Assembly: GCF_958295425.1 (NCBI RefSeq)
Contig: NC_081154.1
Coordinates: 7,573,341-7,637,340, forward strand
Length of the DNA stretch: 64,000 bases
From: Solea solea
Taxonomy: Eukaryota; Chordata; Actinopteri; Pleuronectiformes; Soleidae
Direction: 5' to 3'
Numbering within the stretch: the first letter of the stretch is position 1; every line of letters begins with the position of its first letter. The position numbers and the translations under genes are program-made. This document shows positions 11,764 to 25,180 of the stretch, piece after piece. The notes under the pieces are model-generated. The model was not told where the DNA came from. It searched no databases and worked only from the letters and a program-made list of their open reading frames with translations.

Positions 11764-11890
11764 GGCCAATCAGCGCCACTCCCTTCTCCGCTCTCGTCGC
11801 CCCTCCCACTCCATATTTGGGTAATGACGTCGCGGGGCGCATTCAAAAGTTTCCCCATATATACAAACTAGTGGCAGGGCCCGCGTTCCC
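11764..11890 (+). promoter_or_regulatory. egr2b: egr2b core promoter (CCAAT, CArG, CRE-like, TATA)
   Basis: In order: GGCCAATCAG (CCAAT box, 11764-11773), CCATATTTGG (second perfect CArG box, 11811-11820), TGACGTCG (CRE-like, 11825-11832) and CATATATAC (TATA-like, about 11856-11864). Transcription would be expected to start about 25-30 bases downstream of the TATA box, near 11890, giving a 5' leader of about 220 bases. The order and spacing fit an inducible immediate-early promoter. The start site is inferred, not observed. Confidence 0.7.
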
Positions 11891-12108
11891 TACACGAGTG
11901 ATATACTTGAGCCCGGTGTAAACTTCAAGAGCAGTCAGAGCGCATTAAGCGCAGCGCACACACGGAGCTCATCCACCCACATCCACAGAGGCAGAGAGGG
12001 AGATGCAGCGGTGACCCACGCTAGACTGGGTCACTCACTGTTCCGTTGTTTGTCGTGCGAGCTTGGAAGAGAAATAAGACTAGACCTAGACGCGTCCTCC
12101 TCTGCGCA

Positions 12109-13652
<1,544 letters not shown>

Positions 13653-14390
13653 TTTCAAAAACTTAGTCACCGTGGCTGCGTGACGCACACTAACACCCAG
13701 AAAAAGGAAGAGACCGTCGAATAATGATCCTGCAACTGTTGTGAACTAAAAATAGCAGATGATCTGATGGGAATAAACAACAACTTCTTACGCAGCCGTG
13801 CGCAATTACGCACATCCACATATTCCTGCTCCAGAAAAGAAAAGAAAAACAGACTGACACGAATGCACTTTCCCTGCACAGTCTACTGAACATTCAAGCA
13901 AATATAGCCATCAATGATGCATATAAGGATTCGCATTTGTAATAAAGGGGACTGTAAAAAAAAAAGAAGAAAGATTTATGAGCGCGCAGGAGGCAGCAGC
14001 GCGTTCACGTGTAAAATAATTGCAATAACGTTTTAAACAAAGGAGTTTAATTATCTTTTTTAAGTTATTACATTGACAAAAGTGTTCATTCTAACATGTT
14101 TGTTGACGACTGTATCTCCCCCTTTAGTGCCTTGATGCGTGTCTTTTTTGTACGTGCAGGTTCAAGGACGCTCGTATAACAACATTGTGTATTTGTCTTT
14201 AATATGTACAGTGGAGACGTTTCTATTTTTGTATACATTTCGTGTAACTCCGAGTGTTAAGCCGTGGCAGTTCACTTGTAAAAAAGAAAGAAAGAAAAAC
14301 CTGGAGTGTAAATATGTTGAACTAATACCGACTTGACTCTTTGTTGTGATGTGTGTTTTGAGACTTATTAAATCTATGAAGATGCTAAAC
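13653..14390 (+). other. egr2b: egr2b 3' untranslated region
   Basis: AT-rich sequence following the TAG stop. An AATAAA lies near 13940 and an ATTAAA at 14367-14372. The second is followed within about 30 bases by the end of the conserved-looking sequence and is the likelier final polyadenylation signal, giving a 3' UTR of about 740 bases. No other gene is seen here. Confidence 0.55.
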
Positions 14391-14399
14391 ACAAGAATC

Positions 14400-17180
14400 C
14401 GTTTGATCTGTCATCCTCATCAGCAGCAGAAGCAGGAAGAAGCGCGTGGAACAGAAAGAGGTCAAAAGTGTTTGAATGAATTTTCTTTTATCTGCATTTA
14501 TGCTCAAAGCACTTGTTAAAAGGCTGTTGATGTTGGAAATGTGTTGGGTGAATTCCACCACGCTGCGTCACACATGGCATTTCTGACTCAGAGATTTTCA
14601 CCCACTCGTTTAAAATCAGGTAAAGGCGCCATCGGATTAAAGGCGATGGACTGGTTTTGCAATTTTTTTTAAATGTCAAATATATGCGAGTAATATTGTA
14701 ATGAGGTGACAGCAAAGAAGAGGTAAATATTTAATATATAAGAAGAAAAAGGAAGAGGACCAGAAAGGTTTGCAAAAAATGAGTAAATCACTCTCATCCC
14801 TCTCTTATTCGTCCAGCTTTTATTATCTTATTAGTTAATACATATAGTTGTGAGACCAGCTATTTTACATTTAATTGTAGACTATAAACTCAGGTTGCTG
14901 TATGATCCATTTCTTTACTAAGGGCATATGTATATGATGTGCCTGTGGTAGAACATAATTATTTCTAAATGCTTAACCTTAACTTAGAATTTGACTCATC
15001 TTCCCTGCAAAACAATGGTTCTCCAACTTTTTTATACTGAGAAAATATTATCACTAATGTTAAAATACAGTGGTGTAAATAGTCCGAGCAAAGCCAGCTA
15101 CGGACTTTTCACAGGAGGCAGATTTTATTCCCAATAAGATAATTTGCTCTCTCATCATCCTCCTCTTCCTCACATATACTTCACATACTGGTATAGTGAA
15201 ATTAGATTAAGATGGTGCGAGCGATAAGATGACTCTAATTATTATTATTTGATTATTTGTTTAATTATGTACACACTCCATTCAAAAGTCCTCAGCTCCA
15301 CTCCCGATCACATACCCTTGGTTTACACAGTAGAAGAGTATTTCTGATTTTCCTCCGAGTACCGCCAGAGGAAGCTCGCGTACCACTGGCGGTACACGTG
15401 CCACAGTTTGAGAACCATGCCGGTAAAACATTAGAACGTTCATCAACATGAATGACGGCTGTACAGGTGCTATTGTAGGCTTTGTTTCTATATATCAGAC
15501 ACTATTACCTCCTCGTTTTGGTCAACTACGCAAAACACAATATTATATAAATACAAAGTAAATCTCCAGTGTTTAAAAGATGCTTTAGGCTTCAAGTCTA
15601 CAGGGTTTGCACACCAGATTCTGGCAGATCAAGCCTTTATAGCTCCGTCAAGCGTCTGTGGTTCTTGAGGACACTCAAGACCACAAAGACTTTTCCTAGA
15701 GAGACCTCCATAGTTCTCTATGTTTCCCACAGTTTTGACCATGATGTGACGTCCCTGCTGCTGTGCGGACAATGGGCAAATGTCAGAATTATATAATTAC
15801 ACCAAGGACACTTAATAATAAAATTCACAGTTGCTGAAATTGGGTTAGAGTGCTTGAATGCAGTTGATACAGAGAGAGGACAGGACTGTCCACTGACCTC
15901 TTGATGTGGTGGCCCTGGTCTGTCCAGGATTCCCAGTGGGTCCGACTATGTCACAATTTGTGGCTCCAGTACAAAGACGCTGTTTATATTGTGACTTCCC
16001 TGAAAGCCTGTGACTAAAAATGCTACATTTTAAGAAAACACGATTCTAATACTGAGTCTGTACACATGTTTTAGAAGAGGATTCTTTTTTTTTTATCAGC
16101 AGCCTTAAATTGTACAAGACCTGTCTTTGTGCCGGGGACACACACAGACAGATTAAAGTGACTTTAATCTTCTGGTTTTTTGATTCCGTACAAGACAGAA
16201 AACAGGGATATTTCCCGGTGTCGGACATTTGCTTGTGACACATTATGGTGAAAGGCCCGCTGTTATCCATAACATCTTTATTCATCTGATGCCAGCTTGA
16301 CCACAAGTCCGAGCAACTGTGAACAAAGACATCAGTGTTCTGTCCTCACTCGTGGTTCTATAGAATACCCTCGTTTTATGGTTTATGACGATCGTTGTAT
16401 TCCTGCGCTGTCTGATCACAAAGCAGGAAACAATTGATAATCAACCTTAAGTGACAGTTATATTCAGAGCTGAAGTGGCTACACGCTCACACATTGTACA
16501 TGTGACATGTGAGGTGGTGGGCCCGCCAACAGATGTCTTTTCTTTCTGCGCCACATATTTTTCCCGTACTGATACACTGGCCTGATAAACTCCACACTGG
16601 AAATTGAGGATAATTGCGATGAGCCGCAGTCACTGACCTGACTTGACTTGAGTGGCTCCCCGGAACTGCACTGCCTGTAGTGACTATTTCACTACAGGCA
16701 GTGTAAGCCGCTGTGTGTAGGTGCAGATAATAATATTCACGAGTTTTTTTGCTGAAACAAAAAGAAAATGAGTTCTGTGTTCACTTAGAGTTCATATATT
16801 TGCCTAAATTTTCAAATATTACCAAAGATAAGAACCTCAAATTGACTGTTTTATTGTGTTTAAGTGAAGGAGTTTGACACTTTTCTCTTCTTCCTTCCAC
16901 TGTCAGGACTGTGTGAGGATCGTGTCGACTGCAGGACCTCAGATCTGTGTTCCCAGGGTCTGTGAGCCAAGCGTGAGCTGATTTCTTTATCTTTCATGGA
17001 ACCTTTTAACCCCAAAGATCCATCGTCTAATACGTTTGTGCTCAGTGGTGTTAACAGCCCACTTGAAAAAAAAACATACATTACTTATTGTTTCTAAAAC
17101 AATAGTGAAGCTCCTCTCATATAGGGTGGACATAGTTTAATCCCCTCAGTGTAGATGAGGCATGGAACTGATGTTTAAAA
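14400..17180. other. spacer between convergent egr2b and ado
   Basis: No coding region recognised. It contains one hAT-like relic (15013-15419), poly-A/T runs and unique sequence. The ado 3' untranslated region may extend into its right part. Confidence 0.5.
15013..15419. mobile_element. hAT-Charlie-like non-autonomous element
   Basis: The ends CAATGGTTCTCCAACTTTTT and CACAGTTTGAGAACCATG are imperfect inverted repeats resembling the hAT-Charlie terminus CAGTGGTTCTCAAACT. The interior of about 370 bases has no transposase reading frame. A target-site duplication could not be made out, so the boundaries are approximate. Confidence 0.45.
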
Positions 17181-17186
17181 TGCTTT

Positions 17187-17192
17187 TTTATT
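17187..17192 (-). other. ado: candidate ado polyadenylation signal
   Basis: TTTATT on the plus strand, i.e. AATAAA on the minus strand, about 1.54 kb downstream of the ado stop. It is the first canonical signal I found in that direction. Mammalian ADO also has a long 3' UTR. Confidence 0.3.
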
Positions 17193-18730
17193 GTTAAAAA
17201 GTGTGTGACACCAGTGGTTATAAAAGGCCAATATTATTTTCCAGGTAGATGAGACACTCAACCTTTTTGGTGCCATTTGTTCACAGGTCAGCATGGCACA
17301 CTTTCTACACAGAAGTTACGGTTCTTGCCCCAAAAATGTGCCTCAATTCTCATTCTCCCGCTGAACCTGATTACACGACGATTAAGAATTGAAAATCAAG
17401 CCGACGTGTATTGATGTGTCTCTTTACTTCTGAAAAATGTTGGAACAAATGCACTCTAGTATCATATTTTATACTGTTCATCAAATCTCCGACATACATT
17501 AACAGATATACGGTCAAGACACTGTTGCAGAATGAGTACATTCGTCTGTGGGCTAATCAGAGAAAAATCACCTATTGGCAACTTAAAATGCAGCAGTTTT
17601 GCATCCTAACATTCATCGGTTTATGCTGTTTTTTTTAAGATCCCTTGCTGCATTTTAGTTTATATAATTTCATAGAGCCACTTTACTGTTTTATGTAAAT
17701 GCATGTCAGTATTAGTAGTATAGCACAAGCAGTATAAGACAATGCTCCATGCGTACGTGCATCTTCTTAATTGTTCCACGCACACTCATCGTCAGAGTAA
17801 GTGAATCACTGGGAACATGTGATTCATGGTGTCGTATCAGTCGAATATAAAAAAGCTGTAGATATGTAACATACAGGCAGCAGAGATGCCGTGTGTTCAG
17901 TCTGCATGAGAAAGGTGCGGAAAGTTACGAGTGTTTGTTTTTTACCAACACAGCTTCCTTTTGCAAGAGGCAAGACTGTATTTTCAAAGTGAACTTAAGA
18001 GAATTCAGTGTAATAATCAGTGGATTCAGTAACATTATATTTAAAATGACAATAAAAAGACTGGTCTTAACATCGGCTTTTTCCCTTCACTGTCCAGACC
18101 CGTGCAGGAACCATCAACTGGAATGAGATAAATACATAGAAAATAGAGTATATATATATATACATATATGTGTGTGTGTGTGTGTAAATGCTGTAGTGTG
18201 TGCACATAAGAAGAAGGAAAGCAACGTGTACAATAAAGGTAAAAATGGTGCTATTTAGACATATACATTCAATATTCATAAATAAGGCAAGGCAGGTATG
18301 ACTGGAGTTACAAGCTTTGGCATTTAAGACACAATGTGGAATGAACGTCCTCTTGCAGGACAGTCCAAAAATAATGTGCGACGGCACACGACAGACACCA
18401 CACTAGCAACAGGACGTCAGGTCGATGACATTCATGTGTATTCGCCGCCATAATGGTCCCAAGACAAATATTTCAATAGAAGGAGAAGGGGATTTCTGCT
18501 TGACGAGGGTATTTGAGGTCTGTGGAGGCAGACTGACTGCTCCACGTTCAGGCTGCAGTCCACAGCTCCAGTTTCTGTGAGCTTCTCTCCCCACTGTAGC
18601 ATCCTTGAGCAAGCCACTCAACGGAAAAAGTGACCCTTCTGTTTGACCTCCGTGTGTGAGGACGGTAAACCCAGATTACTGTTGTGGATGGATGACAGCA
18701 TGATGACATAGCCAAGGCCGCAGTGAGGAT

Positions 18731-20582
18731 TCAGACTGAGACTGCAGGGCCTGGATATGGCTCCCCACCGCACCAGAAATCCTCAGGCTGAGGGACCTCT
18801 AGCAGCCATGCCTCATCTTCTTTCTCCTTCTCCTCTCCCTGCTCCTCCCCGCTCTTTCCATCCGTTTCCCTCTCTGCTACAGTTTGCAGGATTTTGTAAT
18901 AGTGGCAGTCCCGCCCGTCGTCCTGATTGTATGGCGGCGCCAAGATATCCAGGAAAGCGGCGGGCCCCCCCACTGCGTCGACGCGATGCAGATTATCTTT
19001 CAGAGGGGTGAGGAGGCACGGCCCGCTGTTCTCCGTGTACTCCTCCACCGACCGGCGTATGGAGCGCCACACGGAGGCCATCTGGAGAGGGTCCAGCGGA
19101 GGATCGAAATGAGGTGTGACGGAGTTGACAGTCAAATGATTTTCCAGTTTATCAAAGCAGTGGACGTTCACCTTCCCATAGAGGACCTGCAGGAATCAAG
19201 AGGGGGGAATATAAAATATCAATATTTATAGGTAAACAGAGATTTTTACACTGACAGCAATAAAATGATGCAAAGCTTGTAAAACCAGAACAGTGTTGAC
19301 AAAAGACCTTTAACCCTCTTATGACCATCATGAACTCATTTGAGATACAGGCTGTCGATGTCAGTCTTTAAGGGAAAATATCATTTGAGGATTAAATGAG
19401 AAGCGGATGGCAACATTGCAAGTGTAAGAATTAGGTGCATAGCTTTTTCACACCCCACTGGAGACGCCGACAAAAATGAAATTGACCTATAACCTATGAA
19501 AATACAAACGTTTAATGAACTTAGTGTTGCGCAACGCAACAAAAAGCACTCACAATAAGCTGCTAATGGCGACTTTCCCATGTCTGGTTAATCCTGAAGG
19601 GAGAAAATAATGAATATATTATGTGAGTGAGTTACAAAGGCTGTCTATCTTGCCAACATTCAGTCCTAGTGATTTATTTTGAAGTACCACACTAGCATCC
19701 ATGCAGTCATTCCACATTTGACTGACATTCTAATTTTAGTGAAATGAGTTTGTTTCCTCTTTATTGAGAGATACAAACCAAATGAAGAAAGATAAACAGA
19801 CTTTATGTTGATGATTTTCTTCAACAATATAAGAAAGGTTCAATATAAATAGTATAATGATTATGCATTGTACAAACACACACAAAAATGTTTAAAACCA
19901 CAGTTAATTTTGTCTTCAACATTCAGGCAGGAGTAAAACTCTACTTTTAACTTGGATAGATCAAACGTTCTGAATCACTGACTCAATTAGTTGGGAATGC
20001 TGAATCAACATTCCCAACTATGGTGTTCCTGTTTAATTCATTACATGGAATCCACTTTTATCATGATAATTATCAGTATCAACTAGGTTGAACATATTTT
20101 ACCGTGATTATTCTGGCTATATCACCCAGCTCTGTTAACAATTACTATATCGTGAATCGTAATTGTATTGGCTAAGAGAATCTGACAGGAAATTAACACA
20201 CTGTCCACACTGTCCCAGGTCTAAAACAAGCTACAATAACAGCCAGCATTGGTGTAAAGACCTTGAGCATGCCGTTCATGTCCGGGTGGTCGTGAAGCGG
20301 GATGGAGGCGCCACTCCTCAGCAGAAACACCCCCATGCTGAACACCTCAGTCTCGCAGATGTGCATGTACGTGACCGGCGGATTCTGGAGCCCCGCTGCC
20401 CCGGCGCTCCCTTTGCTTTTCCGGGGAGCAATTTTCAGGTCGGCAGCTCTGACCGCGGTCACCAAGGAGATGAGCTCACTCTGTTTATCTGCGACGTTGG
20501 CCGAAGAGTTGGGGTCTTGTAAGGTGACGTAGGCCTGCTTCGCTATCTTCTGGATAAGCGGAGTTTTGTTGTCCCGCGGCAT
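18731..20582 (-). CDS. ado: 2-aminoethanethiol (cysteamine) dioxygenase, two coding exons
   Basis: Non-heme iron thiol dioxygenase of the PCO/ADO family; it oxidises cysteamine to hypotaurine and N-terminal cysteines of regulatory proteins. Exon 1 is 20582-20262 and exon 2 is 19186-18731, separated by a 1075-base intron (donor GTCTTT, acceptor CCTGCAG) in phase 0 between GMLK and VLYG. The product is 258 residues (human 270). Start: ATG at 20582, MPRDN as in human ADO, with A at -3. Fe(II)-binding histidines fit H97 and H99 in LHDHPDMNG and H174 in DNLHRVDAV; the Cys-Tyr crosslink pair fits C201 and Y203 in GRDCHYY. The C-terminus DFWCGGEPYPGP is family-typical. An acidic Glu/Lys-rich insert follows ILQTVAERE. 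Convergent with egr2b, as in mammals. Confidence 0.95.
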
Positions 20583-20884
20583 TTTGACTGCGAACACGAA
20601 CAAACATACACACAACTAACGGTTATCGGCGTGTCCCTGGCACGGTTCCGGCGCGACTACAGCCCCCGTGAAACGCTTTTTAATAATCCAGTATCACCAG
20701 ATTCCCGCCGAGGTGAACCCGCCGAAGCTTAATGCACACCGCGAATCAAGTTTTTGTGGAAAAATAAAACGTATTTCGTGGTGATATAGTCTGATTTCAG
20801 CCCCAGATTTGAGCCACCCTGCGGTCATTTTCCACAGAAGTCCCCTCGGTTGTGTTCACACCGAACAAGCGCATGAGATGCAAA

Positions 20885-20903
20885 GCATCCTGGGATATGG
20901 AGT
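20885..20903 (-). promoter_or_regulatory. ZNF143/Staf-like motif upstream of ado
   Basis: The minus strand reads ACTCCATATCCCAGGATGC, close to the remembered Staf/ZNF143 consensus ACTACAATTCCCAGAATGC, about 300 bases upstream of the ado start codon. A second similar site (CCTACATTTCCCAGAAGC) lies on the plus strand at 21076-21093. Such sites are common in housekeeping promoters; occupancy is inferred. Confidence 0.45.
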
Positions 20904-21654
20904 CTGATCACAAATCACAACCTCAAATGTCCTTATTCTGGATGATGTTCAGTGAACCATTGCGTGCAAAGGATGTAAGAGAACGTCTTCACGTGGCTTT
21001 GTAAGATTAGCTTACACAACAGTATCTCTGAAAACATATAATACAAAAATATAACTTGATATGCATTTAATGTAGCCTACATTTCCCAGAAGCCACTGGG
21101 AATCAACAGGATTACAGAGGGGAAGGCCATAGAGGCCATTGAACTCCCCTTAGGGTTGACGTTGGACTCCAGCTGCTGCCGGACTGTGTTTTGTAAAAGA
21201 GCAAATTAGATAAAGTTTGCTTCAAGTGCACTTTGTAACAGTGGAAGGGTTTATTTTAAACAAAAGTTAACGAAACGGTGACCTTTATTAACCTTGCACA
21301 TGTAGTTTTAGCACCATAACTTCACCAAACTGTGACTGAACATTGATGCTGGAAGAACTGGGCAGATGACCAGGCAAGCCATATCTATATTTTAATGTCA
21401 TTCCGGTTTACACCTACATTAAGGTGATTGTACACTGACCACAATGAATGTGGACTCTGGAAAACACATGTAGTTTCTTAGTGTAGATGTCATATCTAGA
21501 TCAAATATGATTACGAAACACATTAGAAGCCCATGAGCCTGTCAAGGTTAAATGTATAAACCTGGAAAGAGGAATTTTTTTTGCAGTATTGTTTGCAGTA
21601 TAAACTGAAATGAAAAGAATACTGTGTACACATAGCACACACATAGTAGCACTC

Positions 21655-22195
21655 TTGTATATAGTACCTAAGAGATATATGAGTAAAAGTACTAGTATCT
21701 TACCAGAAAATGACTTTGGTAGAAGTTGAAGTCACTTTTTTTTTTTTTATAATATTACCTCAATAAAAGTCTTAAAGTATATGATATTTACTGTACTTAA
21801 GTATCAAAAGTAATTTTTGATATAAAATGTACTTAAGTTTTAGAAGTAAAAGTATAAGTATAAGTGAGGAGCCATGGTAGCTCAGTGTTAGAGCGAGTTG
21901 TCTTTCTACTGGGCAGTTGTGGGTTCAATTCCTGGCCCTGCTAGTCTGTATGTGTCCTTGAGCAAGACCCTTAACCCTATGTTGAAGTGTGTGAATGGGT
22001 GAATGGCAAAACTATAGTATAAAACAATTCATCAAGACTAGAAATCTAATAGTTAGAGGAAATGCAGTGGAGTAAAGTACACAATTTATTTAGGAAATGT
22101 CAAGTCAAATGTAAAGTAAAAGTCGCTAGAAATATAAATAACAGAGTAAAGTACAGATACATGAATTTCTTAAGTAGCATTGCAACACTGCATAG
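21655..22195 (+). mobile_element. interspersed repeat (ACTTGAGTAAAAGTAC family) split by a SINE
   Basis: The phrases AGTAAAAGTACTAGTATCTT, ACCAGAAAATGACTTTGGTA and GTCTTAAAGTATATGA recur almost unchanged at 35165-35300. Here the repeat runs to about 21868, is interrupted by a tRNA-type SINE, and seems to resume at about 22065 with AGTAAAGTACA-type sequence. I do not assign a family name; similar AAAGTA-rich repeats are frequent in fish. Confidence 0.5.
21870..22060 (+). mobile_element. tRNA-derived SINE (family 2)
   Basis: A-box-like TAGCTCAGTGTTAGAGCG and B-box GGGTTCAATTCC at tRNA spacing, then a body with CTTGAGCAAGACCCTTAACC and GTGAATGGGTGAATGGCAAA. Related copies lie at 31619-31760, 34720-34890 and 35298-35360. 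It is inserted inside another repeat. Confidence 0.6.
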
Positions 22196-23536
22196 TATAC
22201 AATCTCTGCCTTTGTACTATACAGTATTGAAAACATAACCGACCTGATTAGACTTGTAAAAGCATGTCTCAGTTATAAACTCATACTTGGCAAGACTCAA
22301 CACCCACAAGGTGAACTGTAAGTAAGTAAAGTGGCTCATAATCTCGTCCATGTCCTTGTCCAACTACTCTGTTGTTCCTCTGTGTGGAACTCTTTTAATC
22401 ACATCGCACTGCTGCTTAATGTTGTGTTGCTTGTTGCTCCTTGCAGACATCTGTGTTGTGCTTCTGTCTGCGTGCTCGCTCTAATATTACAGCGTCTTTG
22501 CTATTGTTGTTCTGCCGCTTGTCTTGTTTTTGCTTTTGTTGTTGTAGTCATTTATTTAATTGGTTTAGCTGAAATATGATTTGTGTAAAACATGACACAT
22601 TATGTGAATGGTTAGTGTTTATCTTGCTTTTCAGGGAGCCCATTTTAACATCAGGCCCTAACCACCATATTTACTGAAATGTTTGCTGATAGATAAATGA
22701 ACAAGCAAATGAAATAAATAATAACAGCATGTGTGATGCACTTGCTTATACTGTATTTATCCCAATCACACACTAAAATGTATTGTATTGTAATATTGCC
22801 AATTCATTTGATTCATGACTGACTTAGTGGTTGTATGATGTAATGCATTACTGCACCATATGTTTTGACTTCTTAGCTGAAAGTGACACTGGAGTCCAAG
22901 TTTACCTGTGCAAAGAGCGCCCTCTACAGACCAAACAGTAATCACAATGGAACTTTACCACTATACCTCTGTGTATGTTTAGTTTTTCTCAGTTTGTAGT
23001 GGCTATAGAATGAAAAAAACAAGTGTTCATCGTGTGTACAGATGAATGTGTGAATGCAAAACAAGTGTAAACATGATTGCACACTTTATTAGACAGCAGT
23101 ACGTGGCAAGTGCACTTCACAATTGCACCTAAATGAGCACTTATTTAACATGAGTGGACAGTATGCAAACAAACGTGTGGTCAGAACGATATGTTCACTA
23201 CCAGCGTTTGTTAAACGTCGTCACTTTTATACTGTAACGCCACAAAGAGGACATTCATACAGTAACGACACGTCACAACAGAAAACTGAGAACATAAGTT
23301 TGTTACAAACAAAAGATCAATAGCGATGCAAACAAGGGAACGTCGTCCTGAACAAGTTTGTAGTGGGTTTGTTCTTTTCAAAGCATTATTGAGCTGTCAT
23401 ATTCTGACTGTGTTTTCACCATGTCACTGGTTAACCCATAGGCAAAACACAAGACTGAGTCACCCACACCGCAGACACTCTGTGAGTAAATGGAGAGAGC
23501 CCATGTGTTCTCAGTCAAACCATTTGGACAGTTTGT

Positions 23537-23632
23537 GTGTGTGTGTGTGTGTGTGGGTTCAGGTCTGAGTACGTCCTTACATGAGTGTATTTGTGTGTGT
23601 GTGAGCAGCTCTGTGTGTGTGTGTTTGTGCCT
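23537..23632. repeat. TG microsatellites
   Basis: Three TG runs of about 12-22 bases separated by short unique sequence. Confidence 0.85.
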
Positions 23633-24900
23633 GTGTTGCATTATGTATGATTCATCCTGCATGATTAGTGAGGGAGACACAAAGCGAGCAATATCCTCTT
23701 GAGAAGTAATGAGGCCAGTTCATTGTAGCTCCGTGCGCATGTATGCACGTACAGTACGCACACGCACACACACACACATGCATACACACTTCATTGAGCT
23801 AGAGGAGGGGACTGGGTTGCTTAGATACCTTTCTTCAGCTAATATGACACAGTTAACTTATTTAATTAGCCCACAGGCTAATTTAGCTGAGCAAGCAGCG
23901 TTTTATTTTCACCAGTCTAGGTATTAATATTACTTGGGAGGGTTAAATCCAATAGAGGATGATGAACTTATGAAGGCGATCGAAAGTTAACCACTTAATA
24001 TCAACTTATGATGAGTTATTTCTATATGCTGTTTATTAATACATTCATTTTGCATCATAAACACATTTATATTGTGAGCTATTTATCGTTCCTTATCAAA
24101 GCAAACACTTTTATTTTGAAATTATGTGAACAATCATCATAAATGTTGTTATTTCTATATCTTTTTCTCAAAAAGTTGGACTTTTTTTTCACTTGACCGG
24201 CCCCTCTACTGATCAAACTAGAGATAGAGACCCCTGGGTTAAAGTCAGCACATCTAAAATTAATAATAGACAGTCCAACGCGGTTTTACAGATGTTTAAT
24301 CTCAACCACATTAATGGATTTTGCAGAGTTGCCACTGCAACAGCGTCACACACACACATTGTTTCTTTTCACGAACGCCGACGAAAATCACCAAAAGTGG
24401 TACGCTGCAGCTTTAGTCAGACATTACTGCGCCCAGGTTTCATTCATTTCATTTATTTCCATTTATTTAAACCACAGAATCATGAGAAATATCATCACAA
24501 GCTGGTTTCCAGTTAATATCTGGTGCCATTCTACTCTTCCTATTGTCAATCCGATGTCTGAGAAAGGACAAGGAACTGGCTTCAAGTGTAAATAAAAAAA
24601 CATGGCACATCTTCAACTACATAGAAATGTCAGAAATAAAAAAAAAAACCAAAACGCTTCATAGAAATCATCAATTTTACAGTATAGTCCAAATGAATAA
24701 AGAGAGCTGAGGGAGAGTTCAGAATCGTACCTGACAAGGAGATGCACAATATGAAGAATGGATGAGATACAGATTAAATTAGATATATAAAATAAATCTG
24801 ATATCTTCACTGAATGATGAAGTGTTATTTTGTCTGACCAAGTTATGCGCTGAGTCCTAACTTTCCTGAAACTCTCTCTGCTCAAAGGGCATCTCTCCAT

Positions 24901-25180
24901 CCTGGAGTTTAAGTTGCATAAAACAATATTGTTTGAATTATGTGCTCTCTGAGGACAAAGAAGTCAAAACCCCCGTTTGTCTGGGACCTTATTTGCATGC
25001 GGCGCTGCTGGGTGCTCAGACATAAAGCCAACATTATTCGCCGGCTGTTTAAAATGTGCATGACTGACATTGCAGAGAAGTCAAGCAAGCTTCATCATGC
25101 CATCCTCAGCGCCGCGGCCAAGGCTCTCTGAATGGAGCGTGTGATTCGCGGCTTGTCTGCAATTTGCATCAAAATATACG
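24901..25180. promoter_or_regulatory. candidate enhancer with paired POU octamers and an inverted SOX site
   Basis: Repeat-poor, GC-richer block without coding character. It contains the palindrome AACAATATTGTT (24922-24933, two head-to-head SOX half sites), ACAAAG (24955-24960), and two perfect octamers ATTTGCAT (24991-24998 and 25162-25169). It lies about 11 kb downstream of egr2b, beyond ado. In mouse the myelinating Schwann-cell element of Egr2, bound by Sox10 and the POU factors Oct6/Brn2, lies about 35 kb downstream of the gene. Equivalence is an inference from position and motif content. Confidence 0.45.

Larger units (their letters stand above)
20910..24900. other. gene-free stretch right of ado
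   Basis: Holds the ado upstream region, an interspersed repeat with a SINE inserted in it (21655-22195), TG microsatellites at 23537-23632, and an AT-rich patch at 23806-23960 with several TAATTA/CTAATT cores. No protein-coding region recognised. Confidence 0.55.

Noticed and set aside
12046..12108. Upstream extension of the egr2b reading frame from 12046
   Set aside because: The codon at 12046 is TTG, not ATG, and the extra residues do not resemble the EGR2 N-terminus. The ATG at 12109 fits MTAKTLEKVP.
21870..21920. tRNA gene suggested by A and B boxes
   Set aside because: No cloverleaf can be completed, and the body and related copies show that it is a SINE.
22331..22579. Hydrophobic 82-residue reading frame
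   Set aside because: Low-complexity Leu/Cys/Val content in T-rich DNA, with no homolog recognised and no splice or promoter context.
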